Shown here: in pieces, positions 1 through 5,756 of the stretch
Layout of the letters: every line of letters begins with the position of its first letter
Position numbering within the stretch: the stretch's first letter is position 1
NCBI GenBank assembly: GCA_030018635.1
Contig: JASEHU010000093.1
Coordinates: 1-7,568, forward strand
Reading direction: 5' to 3'
DNA length: 7,568 bases
Source of the DNA: a bacterium
GTDB lineage: Bacteria > UBA9089 > CG2-30-40-21 > SBAY01
Program-made: the position numbers and the translations under genes
Notes under the pieces: model-generated
Database searches by the model: none
Told to the model about the DNA's origin: nothing
The model's input: only the letters and a program-made list of their open reading frames with translations

Positions 1-49
1 GTTCGCAAAGAGGATTATAAGAATATCTTTATAATCCTCATTTGCGAAC
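1..49. repeat. Long hairpin (inverted repeat), 20-bp stem with one bulge
   Basis: Bases 1-9 pair perfectly with 41-49 and bases 10-20 with 29-39. The only unpaired stem base is A40, and the loop is 21-28. It lies about 45 bases past the stop of the minus-strand nucleotidyltransferase gene, so it could stop or stabilise that transcript. Any T-tract that would make it an intrinsic terminator lies outside the window. The motif TTTGCG occurs at 41-46, 50-55 and 58-63, which looks more like a dispersed intergenic repeat element than a plain terminator. The element may continue to the left of base 1. Confidence 0.8.
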
Positions 50-92
50 TTTGCGCCTTTGCGAGAAATACTAAAATAAATATTGAAATACT

Positions 93-605
93 TCACCTAA
101 TTTTAAATTCGGCTAACTTCTCAATCTCTGGATATTTCTGCATCAAGCGTTTAATATCGAGCAAGTCTTTATCTCTCTTCAATTCATCACGCGTCCTGTC
201 CTGGTAAGCCCAGAGCTTACCTCTCAAGAGGTCTTCTTTTTGAGCTATCTTCATTTCGTATCCAAGCACCTTATGTGATTGTGCTCGATTTATAAACTCC
301 TGGTATCGTTTATCTCGTTGTAGTTGTATTCTTACACTTGATGCTTTGTGTGTAATTTCCCATGTATAGGGATGTGACTTTATCTTGAATCCTTTTCCTT
401 TCAGTTCCTCTTTTAAACCCTCTATTTGCTCTGTTACCACAGCACAATCAAAATCCAGAGTTACCATAGGCTCACAATATGCGTTAACAGCTATACCTCC
501 TATTACGCAGTAGGGTATTTGCCCTGCGTGCAATATCTGCAAAAATTCACCGATTAAGTCTCTTTTAGAATTAGTAACTCTATTATAAAACTCTCGTTGT
601 GTCAT
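93..605 (-). CDS. Nucleotidyltransferase-fold protein, AbiEii-like (second, divergent type)
   Basis: This 170-residue protein has a nucleotidyltransferase signature near its N-terminus: G36-G37 in VIGGIAVNAY, followed by T49, D51 and D53 (VTLDFD). The C-terminal part has the EDLLRGKLWAYQD block (124-136) and KDLLDIKRL (146-154), typical of AbiEii/DUF1814-type proteins. The position where many relatives carry a third carboxylate is Q94 (RIQLQ, 92-96); from memory this RIQ pattern is normal in its subfamily. Relatives are often annotated as type IV toxin or abortive-infection nucleotidyltransferases, but the substrate of this one cannot be read from sequence. The start has a good Shine-Dalgarno (AGAGAGG) about five bases before ATG. 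It follows the cyclase gene by 32 bases and is probably last in the operon. No dedicated antitoxin is next to it. Confidence 0.8.
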   Translation of the reverse strand: MTQREFYNRVTNSKRDLIGEFLQILHAGQIPYCVIGGIAVNAYCEPMVTLDFDCAVVTEQIEGLKEELKGKGFKIKSHPYTWEITHKASSVRIQLQRDKRYQEFINRAQSHKVLGYEMKIAQKEDLLRGKLWAYQDRTRDELKRDKDLLDIKRLMQKYPEIEKLAEFKIR

Positions 606-637
606 CTTGTCCTCTCTTCATTGGGGTTATGTTATCC

Positions 638-1459
638 CTACCCTATAATTGCCACCGCCCTTACCCAGCCGGCACCTGCTTTTTCTATGTTTATCGGAAA
701 GCAGATAACTTTAAATCCATAGGGTTGAGGTATCTTATCCAGATTTGCCATCTTCTCGATGTGGCAATATTCCTTTGCCCGACCAACAAAATGTGCAGGC
801 CAGAGGTATTTTTTATCCTTTGTTTTGATGTAATCATCAAACATTGCCGCCCATCCGCGGTCAAAGCCAAAGGTATCAATCCCGATTATTTTTACCCCTT
901 GTGAAATTAACCATAAAGTCGCCTCTGCGGACATACCCGGATGATTCAGGTATTGTTTGCTATTGGCGAATTTATCCCAACCGGTCATAACCAGAACTAT
1001 ATCGTCTGGTTTAATCCGGTAATTAATCCCTTCTACGGCGGTTTTTATCTCCTCTACGGTAATAACTTCACCTGCCTTTTTATGTCTTAAATCCAGTCGG
1101 ACACCATCGTGATAGCACCACTCCAGTGGGATTTCACCAATCGTTTTCGCCGGTTTATCTTCTGATGTAGGTCCAAAATGCCAGGGTGCGTCAAGATGGG
1201 TTCCTGCATGAGTATCGGTTTTAATTTCCTCTAATGCAATACCAAGTTTATCAGGAAAATCTTTAGCACTAAGGCGGTATTTCCCTGATAAATACAGGCT
1301 AAAATTCTTCAGGTGTGAGACGAGTGAATTTCCTTTACAAAGCAGCGCCCCTAATCCAAGTAGTAACGCACCCATTTTATGGTTGATATATTTAATCTTC
1401 GGCGGATCCGGCTCCGGCCCATATCCTTTTAATGGAAGACTTAAGTCGATTATTTGCAT
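638..1459 (-). CDS. Cyclase family protein (kynurenine formamidase-like metal hydrolase)
   Basis: At 273 residues this is a full-length member of the cyclase/KynB family (PF04199 type). These are metal-dependent hydrolases acting on amide or ester bonds, for example N-formylkynurenine. The signature HAGTHLDAPWHF gives likely metal ligands H84, H88, D90 and H94. A later conserved block has H223 and E235 (IEKMANLDKIP), matching the second ligand set of the family. The N-terminus IIDLSLPL is the usual opening strand. ATG begins one base after the stop of the 71-codon gene, and its own ribosome site is weak, so translation is probably coupled. No kynurenine or tryptophan pathway gene is adjacent, so the substrate is open. 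It lies between antitoxin-like and nucleotidyltransferase genes, an unusual place for a metabolic enzyme. Confidence 0.9.
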   Translation of the reverse strand: MQIIDLSLPLKGYGPEPDPPKIKYINHKMGALLLGLGALLCKGNSLVSHLKNFSLYLSGKYRLSAKDFPDKLGIALEEIKTDTHAGTHLDAPWHFGPTSEDKPAKTIGEIPLEWCYHDGVRLDLRHKKAGEVITVEEIKTAVEGINYRIKPDDIVLVMTGWDKFANSKQYLNHPGMSAEATLWLISQGVKIIGIDTFGFDRGWAAMFDDYIKTKDKKYLWPAHFVGRAKEYCHIEKMANLDKIPQPYGFKVICFPINIEKAGAGWVRAVAIIG

Positions 1460-1460
1460 C

Positions 1461-1676
1461 CTATTTTTCTCTTGACAAATTGCCTTTAAGTTCAGATGGA
1501 GTTGTAAGTTTGCACTTACATTCTTTACATTCTTGAATTTCTTTAATTAACTTTGCGCGCTGATGCTCATTCTCAATTATGCGTCGACGCCAAACATCTA
1601 TCATCGTCTCCTGTACCTTAAGAGACAATCTATCAGCAGATTCTAAAACTTCGCCAAAAATCATCGTATTTCTCAT
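1461..1676 (-). CDS. Small antitoxin-like protein (addiction-module type), no toxin beside it
   Basis: This 71-residue protein has the pattern EVLESADRLSLKVQE (9-23), then a helical stretch with WRRRIIE (29-35) and KLIKEIQE (42-49), and a TTP-EL tail (58-62). It resembles, from memory, a widespread family of small helical proteins (dL-S-x-x-x-QE followed by RRxxE) that often sit upstream of RelE/ParE-type toxins. Here the next gene is the cyclase, so the expected toxin is missing. The C-terminal part holds three cysteines (CKECKC, 50-55), which is unusual and could bind metal or be incidental. Its ATG overlaps the TGA of the upstream 59-codon gene (ATGA), with a good ribosome site (GGAAGGG). 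The gene looks intact. Its function is unproven; it may be an orphan antitoxin or belong to the preceding pair. Confidence 0.7.
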   Translation of the reverse strand: MRNTMIFGEVLESADRLSLKVQETMIDVWRRRIIENEHQRAKLIKEIQECKECKCKLTTPSELKGNLSREK

Positions 1677-1852
1677 GCTTTCACCCTTCCTTCTTTTATC
1701 TTTTCCCAGATTTTAAGTTTTTCTTGAGGAAGTGTAGTTTGAATAAATTCATTTGCCTTTTCTAACCAATTCAATTTACTTTCTGCAGGCATATCCTTAA
1801 ATCTTTTTATATTTTCCAGACTTACTCTGAAACTATATCCTCTCTTCCTCAT
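1673..1852 (-). CDS. Small 59-residue protein partnered with the nucleotidyltransferase gene
   Basis: The reading frame from ATG at 1852 to TGA at 1673-1675 gives 59 residues beginning MRKRGYSFRVSLENIKRF. It has a basic N-terminus, then KLNWLEKANEFI (26-37) and KLKIWEKIKEG (46-56), which look like amphipathic helices. It overlaps the last 20 bases of the upstream nucleotidyltransferase gene in another frame and ends in an ATGA overlap with the 71-codon gene. A GGAG ribosome site lies 10 bases before ATG, inside the upstream gene. The overlaps at both ends and the protein-like composition argue for a real gene. I recall similar short proteins next to nucleotidyltransferase genes, but cannot name the family. 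A partner or antidote role for the nucleotidyltransferase is inference from position only. Confidence 0.75.
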   Translation of the reverse strand: MRKRGYSFRVSLENIKRFKDMPAESKLNWLEKANEFIQTTLPQEKLKIWEKIKEGRVKA

Positions 1853-2342
1853 TTTTCACAATCTCCATTAAATCTTTTAATGCAGAAATATCTGCCAGAT
1901 CTTGCTCCCTGCTTGCAATCTCCTTCATCTTGATTAAATCATCAATAGATATTATAGGTATTTCTATATCCTTTGCAACTACAATTTTTCTCTTTCGATA
2001 AGCATCTTTAAAAGGGATAGGTTCATATATAAAGATATCAAGATGTTCCTCATGTTTGGTTAAATGAAAAAAGGAGAAAACCTTTGCCCCTTTTTCTTCT
2101 ATCCACATTTTTCTCTTTTCTGAATCCTGTAACTCTTCTATTTTCACAGGTAATTTAGGCTTATAACCTAAATTTTTCATACACAAGGCAAAATTTTCTA
2201 TATTTTTCTTCGAGAAGTCAACAAAAATATCTAAATCAACAGTTAATCGAACCACACCATGTAAAACAACAGCTACACCACCTACTATTAAATATCTTAC
2301 TTTTTTACTGTTCAATTCCCTGAATACATCTTCGTAATACAT
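1833..2342 (-). CDS. Nucleotidyltransferase, AbiEii/MNT-like toxin-type family
   Basis: This 169-residue protein carries a complete nucleotidyltransferase core: G21-G22 in LIVGGVAVVLHG, R32, T34, D36 and D38 (RLTVDLDIF), and a third acidic residue D102 (HLDIFIYEP). The C-terminal block ISIDDLIKMK (131-140) and EQDLADISAL (146-155) is typical of this class. Known relatives include AbiEii-type and minimal nucleotidyltransferase toxins that transfer nucleotides to RNA or protein. All three carboxylates are present, so an active enzyme is likely. The MYYEDVFRELN start fits relatives, though GAGGAG is 15 bases upstream, rather far for a ribosome site. The end overlaps the 59-codon gene by 20 bases. 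No clear promoter is visible in the 89 bases after the porin stop, so read-through from the porin is possible. Confidence 0.88.
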   Translation of the reverse strand: MYYEDVFRELNSKKVRYLIVGGVAVVLHGVVRLTVDLDIFVDFSKKNIENFALCMKNLGYKPKLPVKIEELQDSEKRKMWIEEKGAKVFSFFHLTKHEEHLDIFIYEPIPFKDAYRKRKIVVAKDIEIPIISIDDLIKMKEIASREQDLADISALKDLMEIVKNEEERI

Positions 2343-2345
2343 ACT

Positions 2346-2471
2346 TTATTTAGAAATCTCCTCAAGAACATCTTCATGGAAAACAAGACAACCGTTTTTG
2401 ACATCTTCCTCAGTAAATTTACAATACTTACCTAAAACTGCCGACTTGTGGCGATATGAACAGAGGTGCAT
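2346..2471 (-). other. Possible 41-codon ORF bridging porin and nucleotidyltransferase genes
   Basis: ATG at 2471 opens a 41-codon frame that overlaps the last 40 bases of the porin gene in another frame. It ends with TAA three bases before the nucleotidyltransferase ATG. The C-terminal part (FTEEDVKNG, FHEDVLEEISK) reads like real protein, while the N-terminal part overlapping the porin does not. No good ribosome site precedes ATG. It could be a coupled leader peptide, the tail of a decayed gene, or chance. The GAGGAG that might serve the nucleotidyltransferase lies inside its last codons. Confidence 0.25.
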
Positions 2472-3709
2472 TCTTTTTCATAATTTACCCCCTCTACTGT
2501 CCTATCACCTTCATTATGCTGGATGCCCATATCAATTTGCCAATCACCTTTGATATATCCTGCTCCTAAACTGTACCATTTTCTGTCCATATCAATCATG
2601 TTAGTCAGACTGACTACCTCAGCTGGTATTGGCGAGGGGTCGGTAAAGAACCCGGCGCGTAGTTTCCAGGCATCATTAACTGTCCATTCAACCCCAAGAC
2701 GAATCTTGTGAACATTCTTCCATCCTAAACTTTCATTTTTATCGTTAAGAAAAAGACCTTGTTGGCTAAAGGTAATTTCTTTTTTTTGTTTGCTCCAATT
2801 TGTTCGGTTCAAATCAGCCGTAAAAATAAGGTTAGGGTTTTCTTTATAGGCAAAACCGAAGGCATAAGTAGTTGGGTGTTGCTGTTTCAGGTTAAAATCC
2901 CCTTCCTCTGAAAACGGCGGCAACGGGTAGTTTGTTTTAGCATCTCCTTTCACGCTAATCTTACTCCCGCTGCGATACACAAAACCGATACTACATTTCT
3001 CATTTGGGAAGGCATACAGAAGTCCTACTACCCCTTCAAAATCATTACCATCCCCAGATATTTCAAAATTATAAGTGTATGGTACAGGAGCTGTAACTTG
3101 CTTTGTTGCCTTTTTCTCCAATTCCCAATTAAGGAAATTAACACCAAGTCCAAGTGATAGATTGGATGTAATCTTCTTGGCCGCGGTTAAAGCTATAATT
3201 TTCTCGTAAGACTCAACTTTATAGGTAGCCTTTTGGACTATACCTTTGCTATCCTCCCAGTCAGAGGCATAGCCCATAGGCACATAAATTGCCCCACCAA
3301 TAGCAAATCCTCTAAATTGAGTATATCCCGCAACTGTTGGTAGATAAACTGTGGATTCAACATCCGTTTTGTCAAAGCTGGTAGGTTCTCCTCCTAATTG
3401 AAAGAAAATATCCCCTTGCTTAGGATTTAGGTTGTTTATTAACGGATTCGCCACAGAATTTCCATCGCTTGCCTCCGCCGGCACATAATCCAAACTAAAC
3501 CCAAACCCCTTTCCTTCAAGTTGAGTCAAGCCAGCCGGATTCCAGATAATCGCAGACCAATCATCGGCTAAACCGACAAATGCCCCACCCATCGTCAATG
3601 GTCGAACACAAGTCCCAGGCCCTTCATACGCCGCACTAAACCCTTCACTTGCTACGCTAAAGCAAAAAACGCTTATTACCCCAAAAACAATTAACCCTTT
3701 TTTAAACAT
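2432..3709 (-). CDS. Outer-membrane transport protein, FadL/OmpP1/TodX family
   Basis: This 425-residue protein is a predicted outer-membrane beta-barrel that takes up hydrophobic compounds such as fatty acids or aromatic hydrocarbons. Residues 1-26 are a signal peptide (KK, hydrophobic core, cleavage near FSA-A). The family hallmark follows at 40-61: MGGAFVGLADDWSAI then WNPAGL. The rest alternates polar and hydrophobic residues as in barrel strands, and the chain ends in phenylalanine (TSRQF), the usual outer-membrane assembly signal. Length fits the family. The ribosome site AGGAGGT is strong, nine bases before ATG. The gene stands alone after an inverted-repeat promoter region and may read through into the nucleotidyltransferase cluster. 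The ligand is unknown; no fatty-acid genes are nearby. Confidence 0.92.
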   Translation of the reverse strand: MFKKGLIVFGVISVFCFSVASEGFSAAYEGPGTCVRPLTMGGAFVGLADDWSAIIWNPAGLTQLEGKGFGFSLDYVPAEASDGNSVANPLINNLNPKQGDIFFQLGGEPTSFDKTDVESTVYLPTVAGYTQFRGFAIGGAIYVPMGYASDWEDSKGIVQKATYKVESYEKIIALTAAKKITSNLSLGLGVNFLNWELEKKATKQVTAPVPYTYNFEISGDGNDFEGVVGLLYAFPNEKCSIGFVYRSGSKISVKGDAKTNYPLPPFSEEGDFNLKQQHPTTYAFGFAYKENPNLIFTADLNRTNWSKQKKEITFSQQGLFLNDKNESLGWKNVHKIRLGVEWTVNDAWKLRAGFFTDPSPIPAEVVSLTNMIDMDRKWYSLGAGYIKGDWQIDMGIQHNEGDRTVEGVNYEKECTSVHIATSRQF

Positions 3710-3745
3710 CTTACATTTACCTCCTTTTATTTGTTAATTGGTTAA

Positions 3746-3774
3746 ATAGTAATTGGTAAATAGTTAGTTACCAA
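3746..3774 (-). promoter_or_regulatory. Candidate sigma-70 promoter for the porin gene
   Basis: On the minus strand TTGGTA (3774-3769) and TACTAT (3751-3746) are separated by 17 bases; each matches the consensus at four of six positions. The start of transcription would fall near 3739, about 30 bases before the porin ATG. The two boxes lie within the two arms of the inverted repeat 3747-3780. The match is modest and the region is AT-rich, so this is tentative. Confidence 0.35.
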
Positions 3775-3780
3775 TTACTA
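3747..3780. repeat. Perfect 13-bp inverted repeat upstream of the porin gene
   Basis: TAGTAATTGGTAA (3747-3759) and its exact complement TTACCAATTACTA (3768-3780) flank an 8-base spacer. A related half-copy (AATTGGTTAAATAG) lies just beside it at 3736-3749. It could be an operator over the porin promoter, an RNA hairpin, or a low-complexity intergenic repeat. Confidence 0.8.
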
Positions 3781-3793
3781 ATTACCGCTTTTT

Positions 3794-3827
3794 CAGGTAG
3801 AAATTATCTGCTCTACCTGCCGCAGGT
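3794..3827. repeat. Nested short inverted repeats after the toxin gene
   Basis: CAGGTAGA (3794-3801) pairs with TCTACCTG (3812-3819), and a second palindrome, ACCTGC-C-GCAGGT, covers 3815-3827 and shares bases with it. The two hairpins are therefore mutually exclusive. They lie 20-55 bases past the toxin stop, so they could end or protect the galT-toxin transcript, but no T-tract follows in either direction. Confidence 0.6.
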
Positions 3828-3849
3828 TGAATAAAATTAGTCGTACCTT

Positions 3850-4116
3850 TTAGCTCCTTCGATAAGCTTCCTTTCTATGCTTAATTCGGTAGATAGTAAC
3901 AAGTCTCTCTTTATCATCTATTTTATAAAGAATTCGATAATGGCCAACTTTAATTCTCCAACCTTCTCTTTCTCTTCCAACTAATTTCTTTACACCTACA
4001 GGTCTTGGATTCTCTACAAGGTTTAAAATAGCCTTATCTAACTGTCTTATTTCTTTTCGGGTAAGATACCTGATTTCATCTTTAACGCTATCTTCAATTC
4101 TTACCCGGTATTTCAT
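3850..4116 (-). CDS. RelE/ParE-family toxin (type II toxin-antitoxin)
   Basis: This 88-residue protein matches the RelE/ParE fold. It starts with strand KYRVRIEDSVKDEI, has two N-terminal helices, then KKLVG (43-47), W53-R54 and the hallmark VGHYRILYKIDD (57-68), and ends IYRIKHRKEAYR (75-86). RelE members usually cut mRNA in the ribosome, while ParE members poison gyrase. The basic and aromatic residues R54, R61, H80, R81 and Y85 favour a RelE-type mRNA interferase, but this is inference. Its ATG overlaps the antitoxin TGA by four bases (ATGA), the usual translational coupling of such pairs. It is intact and at normal length. Confidence 0.9.
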   Translation of the reverse strand: MKYRVRIEDSVKDEIRYLTRKEIRQLDKAILNLVENPRPVGVKKLVGREREGWRIKVGHYRILYKIDDKERLVTIYRIKHRKEAYRRS

Positions 4117-4319
4117 AAGAGACCTTGTGTTTTTAATTCTTCTCTGAATTTCATGTAATCTGTAAAGCCAATCGCCTCCCTTTCTGCCTTTTCTAATTCT
4201 AATGAATCTTCTAACTCTTCAATAGTCTCAAGGAGTTTAGAATATTCCAGAAGACTTAATATTACTGAAAGTTTTTTCCCTTTCTCATCAATAACATACC
4301 GACTTTTAACCTTTTTCAT
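4113..4319 (-). CDS. Antitoxin of the RelE/ParE-type pair
   Basis: This 68-residue acidic protein lies directly before the toxin. The N-terminal part (SRYVIDEKGKKLSVILSLLE, 6-25) resembles the short strand-helix start of Phd/YefM- or RelB-like antitoxins, followed by a helical ELEDSLELEKAE segment (36-47) and a C-terminal tail that would wrap the toxin. The ribosome site is strong (AGAGGGGG, six to seven bases before ATG). It begins only 21 bases after the galT stop, which leaves little room for a separate promoter, so the pair probably shares the galT transcript or uses a promoter within galT. The exact antitoxin family is not certain. Confidence 0.82.
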   Translation of the reverse strand: MKKVKSRYVIDEKGKKLSVILSLLEYSKLLETIEELEDSLELEKAEREAIGFTDYMKFREELKTQGLL

Positions 4320-4340
4320 TATAATCCCCCTCTTTATCCA

Positions 4341-5351
4341 TTATTTTCCTTCTTCTCTTAAATACTTTGCCGCCTCCTCTGGTGGGGTAGGGTTAATAAA
4401 GACACCCGAGCCCCACTCAAACCCGGCCACATCAGTCAATCTTGGGATTAATTCAATATGCCAGTGATAATGTTTAAGTTGGTTGGCATCCATTTTACAG
4501 GGTGCCGTATGAAGCATATAATTAAAAGGCGGATTGCCAAGGGTCTTACTCATTTTTTTAAGCATACCGCCTAAAACCTCGGCCAAAGCCATCACCTCAT
4601 GCCTGGTAATATCAGGAAATGTCGAGTCATGTATCTTTGGTAAAATCCAACACTCAAAAGCAAACCGCGAGGCAAAAGGTGCTATGGCAATAAAATCCTC
4701 ATTTTCCATAATTACTCGCTCGTTAGAGTCCTTTTCCTCCCGAATAATGTCACAAAAAACACACCTGTCTTTATATTTAAAATACTGGAGTGCCCCATCC
4801 ATTTCCTCTCGCACACTTGAAGGAACAATAGGGGTAGCAATCAATTGTGAATGTGGATGTTCTAAAGATGCCCCAGCCGAAACCCCATGATTTTTGAAGA
4901 TAAGTATGTATTCGAATCTTGGGTCACGGTTCAAGTCAATCGACCTGTCTCGATATGCCCAGAGAGTCTCTTCTACCCTGCCTATTTCAAGGGAATCAAA
5001 ATCCAACTCATGTTCCGGTGTTTCTATAATTACCTCATGTGCACCCGTGCCGGTTACGGTATCAAACATACCCATTCCTTTTTTCTCTAATGCCCCTTCT
5101 ATTTGTAAGGCGGGATATTTATTCGGCACGACCCGCAGCCACCAACCAGGGGTGTCAGGTAAAGTCCCTTGTTTGCGGTAAGATAAAATTTCAGGTGGTG
5201 TCTTTGACTCATTACCTTCACAAAATGGACAAAAACCCTTTTCCCCTTTTTCTTTTTCCCCTTTTGATTTAAAATCAGACGGCCTTTTAGCCCGCTCAGT
5301 AGCAATAATTACCCACCGGTTATTCACCGGGTCCTTGCGTAATTCCGGCAT
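4341..5351 (-). CDS. galT: Galactose-1-phosphate uridylyltransferase
   Basis: GalT exchanges uridylyl between UDP-glucose and galactose-1-phosphate in the cytoplasmic Leloir pathway. The 336-residue protein opens with PELRKDPVNNRWVIIA and has a zinc pair C41-C44 (CPFCEGNE), then H105 (GAHEVIIETP). The catalytic motif HPHSQ is at 165-169, with H167 expected to carry the uridylyl group. A second cysteine pair is C197-C200 (CVFC), and a late histidine cluster is H294, H296 and H298 (HYHWHIELIPR). The length is close to the E. coli enzyme (about 348). The ribosome site GGAGGG precedes ATG, and a consensus promoter lies about 210 bases upstream. No galK or galE is adjacent. Related nucleotide-sugar phosphorylases share this fold, so substrate preference is not absolutely fixed. 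Confidence 0.92.
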   Translation of the reverse strand: MPELRKDPVNNRWVIIATERAKRPSDFKSKGEKEKGEKGFCPFCEGNESKTPPEILSYRKQGTLPDTPGWWLRVVPNKYPALQIEGALEKKGMGMFDTVTGTGAHEVIIETPEHELDFDSLEIGRVEETLWAYRDRSIDLNRDPRFEYILIFKNHGVSAGASLEHPHSQLIATPIVPSSVREEMDGALQYFKYKDRCVFCDIIREEKDSNERVIMENEDFIAIAPFASRFAFECWILPKIHDSTFPDITRHEVMALAEVLGGMLKKMSKTLGNPPFNYMLHTAPCKMDANQLKHYHWHIELIPRLTDVAGFEWGSGVFINPTPPEEAAKYLREEGK

Positions 5352-5424
5352 AATTTTCCCTCCTCATCTTTATTAACAAAACTGGGACGGTTCATTTTCA
5401 TCGTTTTTGCTATGATTCCTTTTG

Positions 5425-5507
5425 GAAATTAGAAATTGGAAATTAGAAATCAGGTCTTCGCTTAATTCGTAGACTTGCCCCAATCTCTCTCCCCAATTTC
5501 TAATTTC
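5425..5507. repeat. AT-rich inverted repeat in the galT leader
   Basis: GAAATTAGAAATTGG (5425-5439) is exactly complementary to 5493-5507. The left side is itself a tandem of GGAAATTAGAAAT (5425-5437 in part and 5438-5450), and the right side repeats TAATTTC twice. The spacer is 53 bases. In a galT transcript starting near 5564 it could form a 15-bp stem well before the ribosome site. Confidence 0.75.
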
Positions 5508-5570
5508 TAATTTCACATTCATTTTTTAACCGCAAGATTTCAAACAAAAGTGAATCATCCCACAAAACTC

Positions 5571-5599
5571 ATTATAGCACACTTTATGACAAATGTCAA
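5571..5599 (-). promoter_or_regulatory. Perfect-consensus sigma-70 promoter for galT
   Basis: On the minus strand TTGACA (5599-5594) and TATAAT (5576-5571) are separated by exactly 17 bases, matching the consensus at all twelve positions. Transcription would start near 5564, giving a leader of about 210 bases before galT. A small palindrome, TGACA-AA-TGTCA (5587-5598), overlaps the -35 box and could be an operator. Confidence 0.85.
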
Positions 5600-5609
5600 C
5601 ATTTTTCCC

Positions 5610-5638
5610 TTGCTTTTTTGAACATCTTGTATTATAAT
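5610..5638 (+). promoter_or_regulatory. Candidate sigma-70 promoter for the HD-GYP operon
   Basis: TTGCTT (5610-5615), a 17-base spacer and a perfect TATAAT (5633-5638) form a likely promoter pointing at the HD-GYP gene. The predicted start near 5645 would place the entire heptanucleotide array in a 5' leader of about 255 bases. A closer TTGAAC (5618-5623) is only nine bases from the -10 box and is not a plausible -35. Confidence 0.6.
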
Positions 5639-5651
5639 TTATAGGTAGATA

Positions 5652-5756
5652 GACAAAAGACAAAAGACAAAAGACAAAAGACAAAAGACAAAAGACTAAA
5701 GACTAAAGACTAAAGACTGAAGACTAAAGACTAAAGACTAAAGACTGAAGACTGAA
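5652..5756. repeat. Heptanucleotide tandem array, left arm (15 units)
   Basis: Fifteen 7-base units run without a gap: six GACAAAA, then three GACTAAA, one GACTGAA, three GACTAAA and two GACTGAA. The block of three GACTAAA plus one GACTGAA (28 bases) occurs twice, at 5694-5721 and 5722-5749, showing higher-order duplication. The unit length makes copy-number change by replication slippage likely. It faces an inverted partner at 5787-5877. Confidence 0.95.

Noticed and set aside
691..879. Minus-strand 62-codon frame in the cyclase gene
   Set aside because: Out-of-frame shadow inside the cyclase 3' half.
599..904. Plus-strand 101-codon frame opposite the cyclase gene
   Set aside because: It lies wholly against a strongly supported enzyme with intact motifs, its product is cysteine- and aromatic-rich without a recognisable pattern, and no ribosome site is evident.
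2523..2711. Plus-strand 62-codon frame inside the porin gene
   Set aside because: Antisense to a well-supported porin; no family pattern or ribosome site.
3794..3819. Intrinsic terminator for the galT-toxin transcript
   Set aside because: The 8-bp stem is followed by AAAAAGC in the transcript direction rather than a U-tract.
4534..5272. Four plus-strand frames and one minus frame overlapping galT
   Set aside because: All are antisense or out-of-frame shadows of galT, whose catalytic and zinc motifs run through the same bases.
5382..5399. TGGGACGGTTC motif as the trace of a REP-associated transposon
   Set aside because: The short motif is reminiscent of sequences near such elements, but there is no transposase, paired end or second copy in the window.
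5618..5638. TTGAAC plus TATAAT as the HD-GYP promoter
   Set aside because: The spacer is only 9 bases; TTGCTT at 5610 gives the normal 17.
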